64,000 nt of DNA from positions 1-64,000 of the forward strand of contig JAJTBI010000002.1 in NCBI GenBank assembly GCA_021286935.1, written 5' to 3'. Origin of the DNA: Geobacteraceae bacterium (GTDB lineage Bacteria > Desulfobacterota > Desulfuromonadia > Geobacterales > Pseudopelobacteraceae). Below, in pieces: positions 33,765 to 43,332 of this stretch. Position 1 is the first letter of the stretch; each line of letters starts with the position of its first letter. Position numbers and translations under genes: made by a program. Under the pieces are notes generated by a model. The model worked only from the letters and a program-made list of their open reading frames with translations. It did no database searches and had not been told where the DNA came from.

Positions 33765-34625
33765 GCGAAATCCGGTCAGTCCGTCACCAAAACGATAGCT
33801 GGCGCCAATGCGCGGGTCGGTGAGAAACCACAGTTTACTTGGTTTTGCCAGGCCCAGCGTAAGTCCAAACTCATACTGGTTCTCTATTTTCAGAGGGGCT
33901 TCGGTCTGCATGCTGAATGCTGCGGCCGGGAAAAAACGGTAGTAGATAAATGAAGCGGCAAGATCAGGTTTTTTATCACCCAGCGTAATACCAAGTGGCC
34001 TTCTTACTTCCAATCCAGTCTGAAACGTTCCAAAGTTTTGATCATCGCTTTCATCAAATGCCTCCTCCCCGGCCCAGCCCAGTTTGCTGCCCAGGTAGAG
34101 CGTGTACTGATTAAGCTGCCGTTCATACTGCATCCCCAGGCCCGCTGCATACAGCATGTCGTAGCTGTCTTTTGAAGAGACACTCAGCGTGCCAAAGCGT
34201 GCCTGCCCGTTAAAGGCATACCCACCACCCAGTGAAATGTACGGCTTCAGTATCAGCCCTGATTCCAGAGGGATCAGGAGTTCCAACTGCGGTAAGGCAA
34301 AGACATAATCCTGGTTTATCTCCAGTTTGGGGCCCAGCAGGTAGGTTTCAAAGTCAACATGGGTGTAGCCGAGGTAGCCGGTAAACTTCAGGGTGAGGTT
34401 GTTTTCATCTGTCCCTACAGGAAAACAGCGGGTTAATGGCACACGGTAGGTGCTGGTTGTGATGCCCCCGATGCTGTAGGAGCCAAAACCGTACTGAATG
34501 GCGTAGGGGACGTTAACCCAGGCATCGATCTTAACCGGTACCGCCAGAACCTGACGGCTGGAAGAAAACAGCAGTATACCGGTGGCCAGCAAAATAGCCG
34601 CCCATTGCGAGCATTTGATTGGCAT
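33741..34625 (-). CDS. Putative outer-membrane beta-barrel protein
   Basis: No named family is recognised. The start at 34625 gives a signal peptide (WAAILLATGILLFSSSRQVLA). The 294-residue mature protein is rich in alternating aromatic/hydrophobic strands (FGSYSIGGITTSTYRVPL, YISLGGGYAFNGQARF, LYLGSKLGWAGEEAF) and ends in NLGFPF. A C-terminal phenylalanine is typical of outer-membrane barrels. It lies 34 nt downstream of selU on the same strand. Confidence 0.72.
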   Translation of the reverse strand: MPIKCSQWAAILLATGILLFSSSRQVLAVPVKIDAWVNVPYAIQYGFGSYSIGGITTSTYRVPLTRCFPVGTDENNLTLKFTGYLGYTHVDFETYLLGPKLEINQDYVFALPQLELLIPLESGLILKPYISLGGGYAFNGQARFGTLSVSSKDSYDMLYAAGLGMQYERQLNQYTLYLGSKLGWAGEEAFDESDDQNFGTFQTGLEVRRPLGITLGDKKPDLAASFIYYRFFPAAAFSMQTEAPLKIENQYEFGLTLGLAKPSKLWFLTDPRIGASYRFGDGLTGFRLNLGFPF

Positions 34626-34659
34626 AGATGAGTTTGTTCTCCTGCAGCGCGGTTTGTTG

Positions 34660-35676
34660 TCAGATACCGCAGATGGCCGCCAGTTCCTTTTCGGCCGTTG
34701 CATAATCCTCCAGGCTGATGGTCCCTTGCGGTTCCCATTTTCTGACCCGGTAATAGAGCTTGTCGTAGTACTGCTCAATCAGATCCTGGGCCACCCCCGG
34801 AATATCCCAGGCTGCAAGTTTGCGCTGCAGCTCTGTGTACTGATCTCCTCCCAACTTTTTCTTGATCCGCTCCAACGCCTCTGCCATCGGCTGGCGGTAT
34901 TCTTCCTTCGCGTATTCGGCAGACAGGCGCTGGACCCTGGTTGCCACCGAAACAGTACACCAGACCTTGGTGCTGGCTGCCATGACCTCGTGCAGGTCCC
35001 ATGGCAGGTTCACCCGGCCGATCCGTTTGCTTTCCCCCTCCACCACAATCGGTCTATCCGTTGGCGCTTTGCGGAAGGCATCCCAGAGCAGGGTCTCAAA
35101 CCGTTTCTGGGGCGGTTGTTCCCCCAGTCCCAGCGAGCCAAAGGCTGAGCCGCGGTGTCTGGCCAGCCCTTCCAGATCAATGGTCGTGTACCGTTCCTGC
35201 GGCAACTGTTGCAGAAATTCTGTCTTGCCTGATCCGGTCATGCCGTGTAGTACCACCAACTGGACCGGTAGGCTGACTGATTCGAAAAAAGAGGTAACGA
35301 CGCTACGGAACGCTTTATAGCCGCCAACCAGCTTGACCACCGGGTAGCCGGTCATCTCCAGCAGCATGGCAATCGATTCACTGCGCAGGCCGCCCCGCCA
35401 ACAGTAGACTAGAACAGGCCGACCCTGAGCTGCTTCAGAAATGGTGGCAACAATGGCGGGAAAGCGGTGGCAGGTCAGTTCCAGGCCACGGATACGAGCA
35501 GGCTGCGGTCCCTGTTGCTTGTAGAGGGTGCCGATCTCTACCCGTTCGGCATCGGTCAGAATCGGCACATTGATGGCGCCGGGCAGGTGGTCTTCTGCAA
35601 ATTCCAGCGGTGTGCGGGCATCAATAATACAGTGGGTCTCTAATAATGAAGGTTCAAACGGAATCGTGCGGGCCAT
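34660..35676 (-). CDS. selU: tRNA 2-selenouridine synthase
   Basis: SelU (MnmH) replaces sulfur by selenium in 2-thiouridine at the tRNA wobble position, using selenophosphate through a geranylated intermediate. It has 338 residues. The N-terminal rhodanese domain has catalytic C92 in VYCWRGGLRSES, and a P-loop GMTGSGKT (145-152) follows. Together with selA it shows both selenium uses, Sec incorporation and tRNA modification. selD is not in the window. Confidence 0.94.
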   Translation of the reverse strand: MARTIPFEPSLLETHCIIDARTPLEFAEDHLPGAINVPILTDAERVEIGTLYKQQGPQPARIRGLELTCHRFPAIVATISEAAQGRPVLVYCWRGGLRSESIAMLLEMTGYPVVKLVGGYKAFRSVVTSFFESVSLPVQLVVLHGMTGSGKTEFLQQLPQERYTTIDLEGLARHRGSAFGSLGLGEQPPQKRFETLLWDAFRKAPTDRPIVVEGESKRIGRVNLPWDLHEVMAASTKVWCTVSVATRVQRLSAEYAKEEYRQPMAEALERIKKKLGGDQYTELQRKLAAWDIPGVAQDLIEQYYDKLYYRVRKWEPQGTISLEDYATAEKELAAICGI

Positions 35677-35704
35677 TACGATCAGATACTCCGGTGGTTT
35701 TTTC

Positions 35705-35720
35705 TGGGATCACCCTTGCC
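35705..35720 (+). promoter_or_regulatory. Possible sigma-54 (-24/-12) promoter upstream of the aldolase gene
   Basis: TGGGATCACCCTTGCC has GG and GC ten bases apart and keeps the TTGC core, but C at the TGGC position is G. It lies about 95 bases before the ATG of the aldolase gene. Confidence 0.35.
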
Positions 35721-35813
35721 ATGCAGGGGGTTCAGTGGTACATATAAACACTCTTTCCCACGTATTTGCAAGGTTACATACCTTTCATATCACACATCCG
35801 CCAGGAGGAAACC

Positions 35814-36791
35814 ATGGAGAAGAAACAGGTACATTACAGCGAGCTTGGTCTGGTCAACACCAAAGAGATGTTTGCCAAGGCAATGGCAGGTAAATATGCC
35901 ATTCCGGCCTACAACTTCAATAATCTGGAACAGCTTCAGGCAATTGTGGTGGCATGCGCTGAAACCAATTCTCCGGTGATTATTCAGGTTTCCAAAGGGG
36001 CCCGTAGTTACGCCAACGAGACCATGCTGCGCTATATGGCCATGGGGGCAGTGCAGATGGCCCGTGAAATCGGCTCGACTATTCCGATCTGTCTCCACCT
36101 TGACCATGGTGATTCCTTTGAGCTGTGCAAATCCTGCGTGGACAGCGGTTTCTCGTCAGTCATGATCGATGGCTCCCACCTGCCCTATGAAGAAAACGTG
36201 GCGCTTTGCAAGAAGGTGGTTGAGTACGCCCATCAATTTAATGTTTCTGTTGAAGGTGAACTGGGGGTGCTGGCCGGGATTGAGGATGAGGTCTCTGCCG
36301 AACATTCCACCTACACCAAGCCGGAAGAGGTGGAGGACTTTGTCAAGAAGACTGGGGTGGACTCCCTGGCTATCTCCATCGGCACCAGCCATGGCGCCTA
36401 CAAGTTCAAGGCCGGTCAGCCGGTGCCGCCGCTGCGGTTTGATATCCTGGCCGAGTGCGAAAAACGGCTGCCCGGCTTCCCGATTGTGCTGCACGGTGCC
36501 TCTTCAGTGGTACAGGAGTATGTGGAGCTGATCAACCAGTATGGTGGCAAGATGGAAGGCGCTGTTGGTGTGCCGGAGGAGCAACTGCGTCAGGCCGCAG
36601 CAAGTGCGGTCTGCAAGATCAATATCGATTCCGACGGTCGTCTGGCAGTCACCGCCAAGGTGCGGGAATACTTTGGCAAGGATCCCAAAGAGTTTGATCC
36701 CCGCAAATATCTGGGGGCGGCTCGTAACGAGCTGGTTAAACTGATTAAGCATAAGAACGAGACAGTATTGGGATCTGCCGGTAAGGCTTAG
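35814..36791 (+). CDS. fba: Class II fructose-bisphosphate aldolase
   Basis: This zinc-dependent aldolase of glycolysis/gluconeogenesis has 325 residues. ATG 35814 follows AGGAGG; an upstream in-frame start at 35766 has none. Class II motifs: AYNFNNLEQLQAI, catalytic Asp and Zn His in LHLDHGDSFE, SVMIDGSHLPYEENV, VEGELGVLAG, IGTSHGAYKF and VLHGASSV. A palindromic repeat follows directly. Confidence 0.94.
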   Translation: MEKKQVHYSELGLVNTKEMFAKAMAGKYAIPAYNFNNLEQLQAIVVACAETNSPVIIQVSKGARSYANETMLRYMAMGAVQMAREIGSTIPICLHLDHGDSFELCKSCVDSGFSSVMIDGSHLPYEENVALCKKVVEYAHQFNVSVEGELGVLAGIEDEVSAEHSTYTKPEEVEDFVKKTGVDSLAISIGTSHGAYKFKAGQPVPPLRFDILAECEKRLPGFPIVLHGASSVVQEYVELINQYGGKMEGAVGVPEEQLRQAAASAVCKINIDSDGRLAVTAKVREYFGKDPKEFDPRKYLGAARNELVKLIKHKNETVLGSAGKA

Positions 36792-36792
36792 T

Positions 36793-36917
36793 GACAATTC
36801 CAACTCAAGGCGCTATCTGCGTTGGCTCGTCGTCGACTCCTCAACGTACTACCGTGTACGCCTGCGTCGTCGTACTCCTCGTCGCCTTGATTTCATCCTT
36901 GATTTGAAATTGTCAAA
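36793..36917. repeat. Interspersed palindromic repeat, family 2, copy B
   Basis: 125 bp between fba and the PilZ gene. The ends TGACAATT and AATTGTCA are inverted, as are CAAGGCG and CGCCTTG further in. The centre holds CTCCTCAACGTACTACC and GTACGCCTGCGTCGTCG, matching copy A at 28787-28882. Confidence 0.85.
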
Positions 36918-36937
36918 CCAAGTATGAGGTGATCGCC

Positions 36938-37312
36938 ATGAGTACCAGAAAATTCTCCCGTGTCCCATTCCATGTCACTGCGACCGCCACGGTTGGTGGT
37001 CGCAGCTTTCAGGGCAAGGTCAGTAACCTTTCCATGAACGGGCTGTTTTTGGAGACCGCTGAACGGCTACCGGAAGGTGAAGCGGCAGATCTGGTGATTA
37101 CCCTGGAAGGGACTGATCCGGAAGTTGCGGTTGCCTTTCAGGGGCGGGTCTGCAGAATTACCGATGATGGTATCGGTTTTCATTTTGAGAAGATCGACCT
37201 GGATTCCTATACTCATCTGCGTAACATCATCTCCTATAACATGGCAGATGCAGAGAAGGTTATGGATGAGATATTTACCAATATTGAAGAGAAAATCTCG
37301 TCTGGGGTCTGA
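36938..37312 (+). CDS. PilZ-domain protein (c-di-GMP receptor candidate)
   Basis: This 124-residue protein is essentially one PilZ domain. The c-di-GMP binding residues are present: RKFSR (RxxxR) at the N-terminus and NLSMNGLF, which fits (D/N)xSxxG. A C-terminal helix (NIISYNMADAEKVMDEIF) follows. The ATG at 36938 follows GAGGTGAT. It lies 15 nt before the MCP gene, so it may couple c-di-GMP to that receptor. Confidence 0.88.
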   Translation: MSTRKFSRVPFHVTATATVGGRSFQGKVSNLSMNGLFLETAERLPEGEAADLVITLEGTDPEVAVAFQGRVCRITDDGIGFHFEKIDLDSYTHLRNIISYNMADAEKVMDEIFTNIEEKISSGV

Positions 37313-37327
37313 TTGCCTGGGGGTGTC

Positions 37328-39313
37328 ATGAGCCGTTGTAGTCATTGTAAGACGTACTCCATATTTGGCTTTTTTCTTGGGGTTGGGGCACCGCTGGGCT
37401 GGTTGCTGTTGCGTCTGATATTGTTTAATGATCCTGGCCAATCTCTCTTTGAACAGCTGTTGGGAGATATTGTAAAGGATGCTGAACACCGCATGCTGTA
37501 TCTGTATATGGGGGTCGGCACCTCATTTGTACTGGGCACGGTCGGTTTCTTGATCGGTAGAACCGGGGACGAGCTGCAACAGCGCGCCCATGAGCTGGAT
37601 GAACTGCATCAGGAAGTGGCCTCCCAGAAAGAGGTCTTTGAAAACCGCTTCAAGGTGCTGGACAGCAACGTCAAAAACTTCCATCAGATCAGTAGTAAAA
37701 TCCAGACTTCGCTGAATCTTGAGGAGGTGTTACTGCTCTGCGCCGAAGGTCTGCATGATGTGCTGGGATATGAGCGGGTTAATGTCCTGATGACCACTAA
37801 AAATGGCCGCAGCCTGCGCTTTGTAACCGCCACCGGCAGTCTGGCCCGTGATGTCGAGGGGCTGGAACTGCCGCTTGATCCGGCAATCGGGGTAATTTAC
37901 CGCAGCATCAGTGAACGCAAGCCATACCTGATCGATGACATCACCCGCTATGATGAAAGTTTTCATCTCCAACCACCCCACGACCGGATTGAGGTGTTGC
38001 GCTCCAAAAACTTCATCATCTGTCCGATGGTGGTCAAGGGTGAAGCCCTGGGGGCCTTTGCCATTGATAACAAGCGTTCCCGACGGGCATTGAACGAATC
38101 TGATCTGGACACGATCATGCTGTTCGCTGATCAGGTGGCCAACTCCATTACCCGCATCAACCTGCTGACCTCCATTGATACCCTGACCACCGAACTTGAG
38201 AGTTCGTTCTCGTTCCTGCTGTCTCACCGTGACCAGTATTCGCGCAATGTTGAGGAGTTGAAGGCCAGTATCGAGTCAGTGGTAGATGGCGCCGCCGTGA
38301 TCGCCTCTGCAGCGGAAGGTTCCACCGCTTCGGTGGATGAGACCAGTACGGCGGTCAACGAAATCTCAGTGGCCATTGAAGAGGTCTCCCGCAACCTGGA
38401 TACCCTGGCCGGGATCGTCCACCAGTCTGCAGCAGCCATGGAGCAGATTACCCGCAATATTACCAGTGTTGAGCGTAGCGCCGCCATCTCCCACGAGGTC
38501 TCCAGCCAGGTGCAGGCCCAGACCGAAGAGGGGCGTACGGCGGTGAATGAGACCATCGGTTCACTGGCAGAGATTCAGCACTCGGTTGAGGAGTCCTACG
38601 CCGGTATTACCCGTCTGGCTGAGAAAAGCACCCGGATTGAGAATATCGTCAACGTCATCAACGACATTACCAAGCGGACCAACCTGCTGGCCCTGAACGC
38701 CTCGATCATTGCCGCCCAGGCCGGTGAATACGGCAAGAGCTTTGGCGTAGTGGCGGACGAGATCCGCAACCTCTCGCTGCAGACCGGTCACTCCACCGGT
38801 GAGATTACCGGTATTATTGATGAGATCATGTTTGAGTCCCGCCACGCTGCCGATAATATCACCGCCACCAAAGGGTTGGTGGTGCGGGGGGTTGAGCTGG
38901 GGCATGTCATGGGTGAGACTCTGCAGGCGATCTATGATCGTTCGGTCTGCTCAATGGAGATGACCTCGGAGATCAAGCAGGCCACTGAAGAACAGTCGCT
39001 GAGTGTCCAGATGGTGGCCCGTTCCATGGAGGATATCAGCAGCATGACCTCCCAGATCTTCAACGGTTCCAAGGATCAGGCCAAGGCCACCCGTAGTATC
39101 GCCCGGGCGATTGAGACGGTTAAGGAGATGGCCCACGAGATGGTGCAGTCCACCTCCAGCCAGGTAGAGGACGGGCGCAGGATCAGGCGCACGGTGGAGT
39201 CGGTCAGCGCCATGGTGCATCAGATGTTTGATAACATGGAGGCCCGCCGGGCCCAGTCCTCAGAGGTGGTTAAGGAGTTGGAGTCGATGAAGAGTACCAC
39301 CTGTCAATTGTAA
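37328..39313 (+). CDS. Methyl-accepting chemotaxis protein with GAF domain
   Basis: This receptor has 661 residues. Two N-terminal membrane helices ([20 protein letters not shown] and [18 protein letters not shown]) flank a short loop, then comes a coiled coil and a cytoplasmic GAF domain (about 115-285; [20 protein letters not shown]). The long MCP signalling hairpin has tip sequence [17 protein letters not shown]. The tip deviates from the common form ([20 protein letters not shown]), as in a Geobacter-type divergent class. No HAMP is evident. It senses a cytoplasmic cue. Confidence 0.9.
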   Translation: MSRCSHCKTYSIFGFFLGVGAPLGWLLLRLILFNDPGQSLFEQLLGDIVKDAEHRMLYLYMGVGTSFVLGTVGFLIGRTGDELQQRAHELDELHQEVASQKEVFENRFKVLDSNVKNFHQISSKIQTSLNLEEVLLLCAEGLHDVLGYERVNVLMTTKNGRSLRFVTATGSLARDVEGLELPLDPAIGVIYRSISERKPYLIDDITRYDESFHLQPPHDRIEVLRSKNFIICPMVVKGEALGAFAIDNKRSRRALNESDLDTIMLFADQVANSITRINLLTSIDTLTTELESSFSFLLSHRDQYSRNVEELKASIESVVDGAAVIASAAEGSTASVDETSTAVNEISVAIEEVSRNLDTLAGIVHQSAAAMEQITRNITSVERSAAISHEVSSQVQAQTEEGRTAVNETIGSLAEIQHSVEESYAGITRLAEKSTRIENIVNVINDITKRTNLLALNASIIAAQAGEYGKSFGVVADEIRNLSLQTGHSTGEITGIIDEIMFESRHAADNITATKGLVVRGVELGHVMGETLQAIYDRSVCSMEMTSEIKQATEEQSLSVQMVARSMEDISSMTSQIFNGSKDQAKATRSIARAIETVKEMAHEMVQSTSSQVEDGRRIRRTVESVSAMVHQMFDNMEARRAQSSEVVKELESMKSTTCQL

Positions 39314-39337
39314 CAGCCTGTCCGTTCCGGTTTATGT

Positions 39338-39377
39338 ACAAAAGGCCTCTGTCCGATCTGGACAGGGGCCTTTTGTG
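39338..39377. terminator. Bidirectional terminator after the GAF-MCP gene
   Basis: ACAAAAGGCCTCTGTCC and GGACAGGGGCCTTTTGT form a 17-position stem with one mismatch and a GATCT loop, with A and T runs at both sides. Confidence 0.9.
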
Positions 39378-39402
39378 TAACAGAGCCACTATAGGATACC
39401 AG

Positions 39403-39849
39403 TTAATGGGATGGCCGAACCGTCAGGACAGGGCAGGGGGCTGTTTTAACGACTTTCTCAGCGGTGCTGCCGAAGATGAAATGGTCAAAGCCTCTTCGGC
39501 CATGTGTCCCCATCACAATCATCGTTGCTTTGACCTCAGCAGCCTTGTTCAAAATTTCTTCATGGGGTATGCCGGTTACTACCGCTGTCTCAAGATCATG
39601 GAGCTGCTCGTGCCACTGTTGGTGAAACTCAGCCATCTTTCTGTTTGCTGCTGCTTCAATCTCCCGGTCAATTTCATCAAAAGAGACATCCGGTACATAG
39701 AAGTTGCGCAGGTCAACAGGCTGGGTCACCACATGCAGCACAACGATCCGGGCATTTAGGCACTGCGACAGCTTTCGGGCAGAGGCAAAGGCCTCTTCAG
39801 ATGCCTCTGAAAAATCAGTAGCAAATAATATGGTGTCAATAGGTTGCAT
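39403..39849 (-). CDS. Universal stress protein A family
   Basis: This 148-residue Usp has N-terminal ILFATDFSEASEEAFASA and the ATP-binding signature MGTHGRRGFDHFIFGSTAE (G-2x-G-9x-G-S). The start at 39849 follows AAGGAG; a longer frame to 39933 is not needed. It lies 26 nt downstream of the YeiH-type gene and is probably co-transcribed with it. Confidence 0.92.
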   Translation of the reverse strand: MQPIDTILFATDFSEASEEAFASARKLSQCLNARIVVLHVVTQPVDLRNFYVPDVSFDEIDREIEAAANRKMAEFHQQWHEQLHDLETAVVTGIPHEEILNKAAEVKATMIVMGTHGRRGFDHFIFGSTAEKVVKTAPCPVLTVRPSH

Positions 39850-39875
39850 GATCTGCTCCTTTCTGTTGCTTGCTG

Positions 39876-40808
39876 TCAGCTGATCCAGCCCAGCAGAATC
39901 GCTGTGGCGCTGGTTACGGAGACAATGATCCAAAGGGTAACCCCCTGGGCCAGCGGTTTGATGCCGGTCTTGCCCAGTACCTCCCGGGTCAGGCCGCTAC
40001 CGATCAGGAACAGCGTCACCACCAGACTCTGCTTGGCGATGCTGTTGAGTGGATGCCAGAGTTGTTCAAACTGCGGCAGGGCTGTCTTGATGGCTGCTGC
40101 AGCGATAAAACCGATGATAAAGAGCGGAAACTTGGCCTTGCCTTCTGATTTGGTAAACCAGGCAGCCAGCAGGGCAGAAGGCATGATCCAGAGTGCCCGG
40201 GTCAGTTTAACCGTGGTGCCGATGGCCAGGGCCAGTCCACCGTAGGCTGCTGCTGCCCCCACCACACTGCTGGTGTCGTGGATTGCCAGGGCTGACCAGA
40301 GTCCAAACTGCTCTTGCCCCATCCCCAGCAGGTGTCCCAAGGGAGGAAACAGGATCAGGGCAATCGAGTTAAGGGTGAAGATCGTTGCCAGGGCCACCCC
40401 GGTTTCTTCGCCTTCCGCCTTGATCACCGGGGCCATGGCAGCAATGGCGCTGCCGCCGCAGATGGCAGTTCCGAACGAGATCAGAGTCGAGGTGCGTTGC
40501 GGGGTTTTAAACAGCCTGCCCAGCAACCAGCCGGCCAGCATGGTAAAGCTGATGCTGATGGCGGTGTAGAGAAAGGCATCCTTACCGGTTTGCAGGATTA
40601 CCGGCAGGTTGATGCCGAATCCCAGCCCCACCACTGAACTCTGCAGCAGCCGTCTACTCCAGGTGGATGTGGTGTTTTTCCAGGGATTACCTATCGCCAG
40701 ACCGAATACAAGGCCTGCTGTCAATGCCATTGGCGCACTGACCGTCGGCACGCAACAGGCCAGCAGCAAAAGCCAGAACAGTAGTTTCAATCCGTTATTG
40801 TCGTTCAT
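39876..40808 (-). CDS. YeiH-family putative sulfate exporter (UPF0324)
   Basis: This integral membrane protein has 310 residues and about 9-10 hydrophobic segments. Family-specific stretches are SVVGLGFGINLPV, SFGTAICGGSAIAAMAPVI and IHDTSSVVGAAAAYG. PF03601 proteins are annotated as sulfate exporters on limited evidence. The divergent LysR gene resembles yeiE next to yeiH in enterobacteria, supporting the identification. Confidence 0.9.
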   Translation of the reverse strand: MNDNNGLKLLFWLLLLACCVPTVSAPMALTAGLVFGLAIGNPWKNTTSTWSRRLLQSSVVGLGFGINLPVILQTGKDAFLYTAISISFTMLAGWLLGRLFKTPQRTSTLISFGTAICGGSAIAAMAPVIKAEGEETGVALATIFTLNSIALILFPPLGHLLGMGQEQFGLWSALAIHDTSSVVGAAAAYGGLALAIGTTVKLTRALWIMPSALLAAWFTKSEGKAKFPLFIIGFIAAAAIKTALPQFEQLWHPLNSIAKQSLVVTLFLIGSGLTREVLGKTGIKPLAQGVTLWIIVSVTSATAILLGWIS

Positions 40809-40908
40809 GCTGTGCTCCTTGTCCCTGATCGATGGTTGCTACTTTAGCCAGAAACAATTATAAATAAAAATGAATAATAGTGATTAAGTTGATCAATTGG
40901 ATTTATGT

Positions 40909-41799
40909 ATGGCCTTGTCACTCCGACAACTGGAAATTTTTGAAAAGATCGCCTCCACCGGTAGCGTTACCAAGGCTGGAGATGAACTGCTGCTGACCCA
41001 GTCAGCAGTGAGCATGGCCCTGTCCCAGCTTGAACAGTTCAGTAGCGTTCCTCTGTTTGAACGCTCCGGCAGGCGTCTGCTGCTGAATGATGCCGGTCGC
41101 CTGCTGCTGAAAGAGGCCCGTGAAATACTGCTGGCGGTGAAGCGGGTTGAAAAGCAGTTGCAGGGAGACTCAGGAGAGCTGGTTGGAGAGCTGCTGATCG
41201 GCGGCAGTACCACCATCGCCAACTATCTGCTACCGTCATTGTTAGGGGCTTTTGCCCGCAGGTATCCCCACACCAGGGTGCAGTTAACCGTTGGCAACAC
41301 GCAACAGGTGGCCGACCTATTGGCAGCAGGGCAGCTGGATATTGGCTTTGTTGAAGGGCCGTGTCATAACCGCGACCTGGTTGCCGTGCATTGGCGAGAC
41401 GATGAACTGGTGGTGGTGGCTGGCGCTGAACATCCTTGGAGCAGGGACAAGCGCGTGACGCCGGAGCAGTTGGCAGCGGCACCGTGGATCATGCGAGAGA
41501 AGGGGTCTGGTACCCGTGAGATCTTTGAAGATGCCATGGACAGTGCTGGAATCAGTTATGCCATTGCGCTGGAGTTTGGGCATACCGAGGCGATCAAAAA
41601 CGGTGTCGCCAGCGGACTGGGGGTCAGTTGTCTTTCACGGATTGCCGTTGATCGGGAGCTGGAATACGGTCGGCTGGTTGAAGTGGCAAGTCCGTTGCTG
41701 CTGGGGCGCTCGCTGACGTTGTTGAAGCGACGTAACAGCCACTGCACCGCTTTGCTGGAGGCCTTTTTGAAGGTGTCAGGTGGGCAATGGGAATCATAG
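40909..41799 (+). CDS. LysR-family regulator (YeiE/CysB-like), divergent from the exporter
   Basis: This regulator has 296 residues. Winged helix: LRQLEIFEKIASTGSVTKAG with LTQSAVSMALSQLEQ. The periplasmic-binding-like effector domain spans 90-290 (LLIGGSTTIANYLLPSLLGAF). ATG 40909 is favoured over a TTG four codons upstream. The 100-bp intergenic region to the YeiH-type gene is AT-rich (ATAATTATAAATAAAAATG), where LysR T-N11-A sites are expected. Confidence 0.9.
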   Translation: MALSLRQLEIFEKIASTGSVTKAGDELLLTQSAVSMALSQLEQFSSVPLFERSGRRLLLNDAGRLLLKEAREILLAVKRVEKQLQGDSGELVGELLIGGSTTIANYLLPSLLGAFARRYPHTRVQLTVGNTQQVADLLAAGQLDIGFVEGPCHNRDLVAVHWRDDELVVVAGAEHPWSRDKRVTPEQLAAAPWIMREKGSGTREIFEDAMDSAGISYAIALEFGHTEAIKNGVASGLGVSCLSRIAVDRELEYGRLVEVASPLLLGRSLTLLKRRNSHCTALLEAFLKVSGGQWES

Positions 41800-41843
41800 C
41801 TGGATAACTATGACTGGTTGTCGTGAATATCGTGTCAATTATC

Positions 41844-41852
41844 TGCTATACT
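41844..41852 (+). promoter_or_regulatory. Extended -10 promoter for the permease-crcB operon
   Basis: TGCTATACT contains TATACT (41847-41852) preceded by the TGn extension, without a good -35. It lies 34 bases before the permease ATG. Confidence 0.45.
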
Positions 41853-41885
41853 GAGACCAATTTAGCTCTCTAAAGGATACGAACC

Positions 41886-42878
41886 ATGCCACTGAATGTT
41901 GTTCGGATCAGTTACCTGTTGTCAATACTGGCAGTGCCGCTGGTGCTGCATTATCATCTGCTATCCACCGTATTTGCCGGACTGGCGGTTCATGTACTGA
42001 CCTCGAAACTGGCAAGGCGATTGCCCAGTCATATCGGGCGTGTGGCCCATGCGGTTGCCTTAACGGCCATTGTCGCTGTCGTTATCACCCTGCTGGCAGC
42101 AGCACTGTTTGGCCTCTGGACCTTTCTTGATCTCAGTCACGGTATGGCTGCCCTGTTTTCTAAAGCGGCTGAAGTACTTGATAACCTGAAGCGCAGTCTG
42201 CCGCCATCCCTGGCAGAAAATGTGCCGGCAAATATCCAGGATATGCGTGAGGAGGTTACTGAACTTCTGCGTGAACATGGTAAAAACCTCTCCACTGTTG
42301 GGATAAGTGGGGTCAAGTTTTTCATTCATGCCCTGTTTGGCATGGTGATCGGTGGCATGACCGCCATGCATCGTCTGGTGCGGGATGAAAACTGGCCGCC
42401 GCTGTGTGGTGCACTGCATGATCGTACACGCTGTCTGGCCGAGGCGTTTGACAAGGTGGTCTTTGCCCAGGTCAAGATATCAGCCTTCAATACGGTTTTG
42501 ACCGCACTCTACCTGTTGGTGGTCCTGCCGTTGGCCGGCATACATTTACCACTGGTCACCGTCCTGATACCGTTTACCTTTATTACCGGCCTGCTGCCGG
42601 TGGTGGGTAACCTGATTTCCAACACCGGTATTGTTCTGATCAGTCTGGGCAATTCTCCTTTGGTTGCTGTTTCATCGCTGGTATTTCTGGTGTTGGTACA
42701 CAAACTGGAATATTTTGCCAATGCTAGGATTGTAGGGGGAGAAGTGCATGCCAAGGCGTGGGAGCTGCTGTGTGCCATGCTGCTGTTTGAAGCTATCTTC
42801 GGCATAGCGGGTATGGTAGCGGCCCCAGTGATTTATGGTTGGTTGAAAGCAGAACTGAAGTCAGCCAAGATGATTTAA
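41886..42878 (+). CDS. AI-2E family transporter (PerM-like)
   Basis: This membrane protein has 330 residues. Two hydrophobic hairpins at the N-terminus are followed by a hydrophilic stretch (about 85-150). Several helices at the C-terminus include TVLIPFTFITGLLPVVGN and the conserved block NTGIVLISLGNSPLVAV. The family includes AI-2 exporters and Na+/H+ antiporters, so substrate is open. It lies 36 nt before crcB. Confidence 0.83.
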   Translation: MPLNVVRISYLLSILAVPLVLHYHLLSTVFAGLAVHVLTSKLARRLPSHIGRVAHAVALTAIVAVVITLLAAALFGLWTFLDLSHGMAALFSKAAEVLDNLKRSLPPSLAENVPANIQDMREEVTELLREHGKNLSTVGISGVKFFIHALFGMVIGGMTAMHRLVRDENWPPLCGALHDRTRCLAEAFDKVVFAQVKISAFNTVLTALYLLVVLPLAGIHLPLVTVLIPFTFITGLLPVVGNLISNTGIVLISLGNSPLVAVSSLVFLVLVHKLEYFANARIVGGEVHAKAWELLCAMLLFEAIFGIAGMVAAPVIYGWLKAELKSAKMI

Positions 42879-42914
42879 CGATTCAGGTACTTAGATGCGA
42901 GGAGAGCCTATTCG

Positions 42915-43292
42915 ATGAAAATAGCCGCAACCATCGCCCTGTTCTGTGCCGGAGGTGGACTTACCCGTTATTATCTGTCCGGATGGGTCTATAGTCTGCT
43001 GGGGCGCACTTTTCCCTATGGGACGTTTGCCGTGAATATTATCGGTGCCTATTGTATTGGAGTAATTATGGAACTTGGCCTTCGCAGCACTATGATTTCA
43101 GATACGCTGCGGATCGGTCTGACAGTGGGTTTTATGGGGGGGCTTACCACCTTTTCAACCTTTAGCTATGAGACCTTCAAGCTGCTGGAGGACGGGCAGT
43201 TTGTGATGGCCTTTACCAATGTGCTGGCCAGCGTAGCGGTCTGTCTGCTCTGTACCTGGCTGGGGATTGTAACGGTTCGGTCATTGGCGTGA
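42915..43292 (+). CDS. crcB: Fluoride channel CrcB/FluC
   Basis: This 125-residue protein has four transmembrane helices. Signature residues GGGLTRYYLS, YGTFAVNIIGAYCIG and GFMGGLTTFSTFSYET match Fluc channels, including the phenylalanine/TTFSTF track for fluoride. The dimer is dual-topology. No fluoride riboswitch is visible upstream. It is co-transcribed with a DUF190 gene, a common pairing. Confidence 0.94.
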   Translation: MKIAATIALFCAGGGLTRYYLSGWVYSLLGRTFPYGTFAVNIIGAYCIGVIMELGLRSTMISDTLRIGLTVGFMGGLTTFSTFSYETFKLLEDGQFVMAFTNVLASVAVCLLCTWLGIVTVRSLA

Positions 43293-43332
43293 AACCAATA
43301 CCATATCAAGACACTCACAGGAGAATATCATC

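Noticed and set aside
42879-42914. Fluoride riboswitch upstream of crcB
   Set aside because: Neither this 36-base gap nor the leader at 41800-41885 shows the conserved fluoride-riboswitch core; crcB seems driven from the upstream permease promoter.
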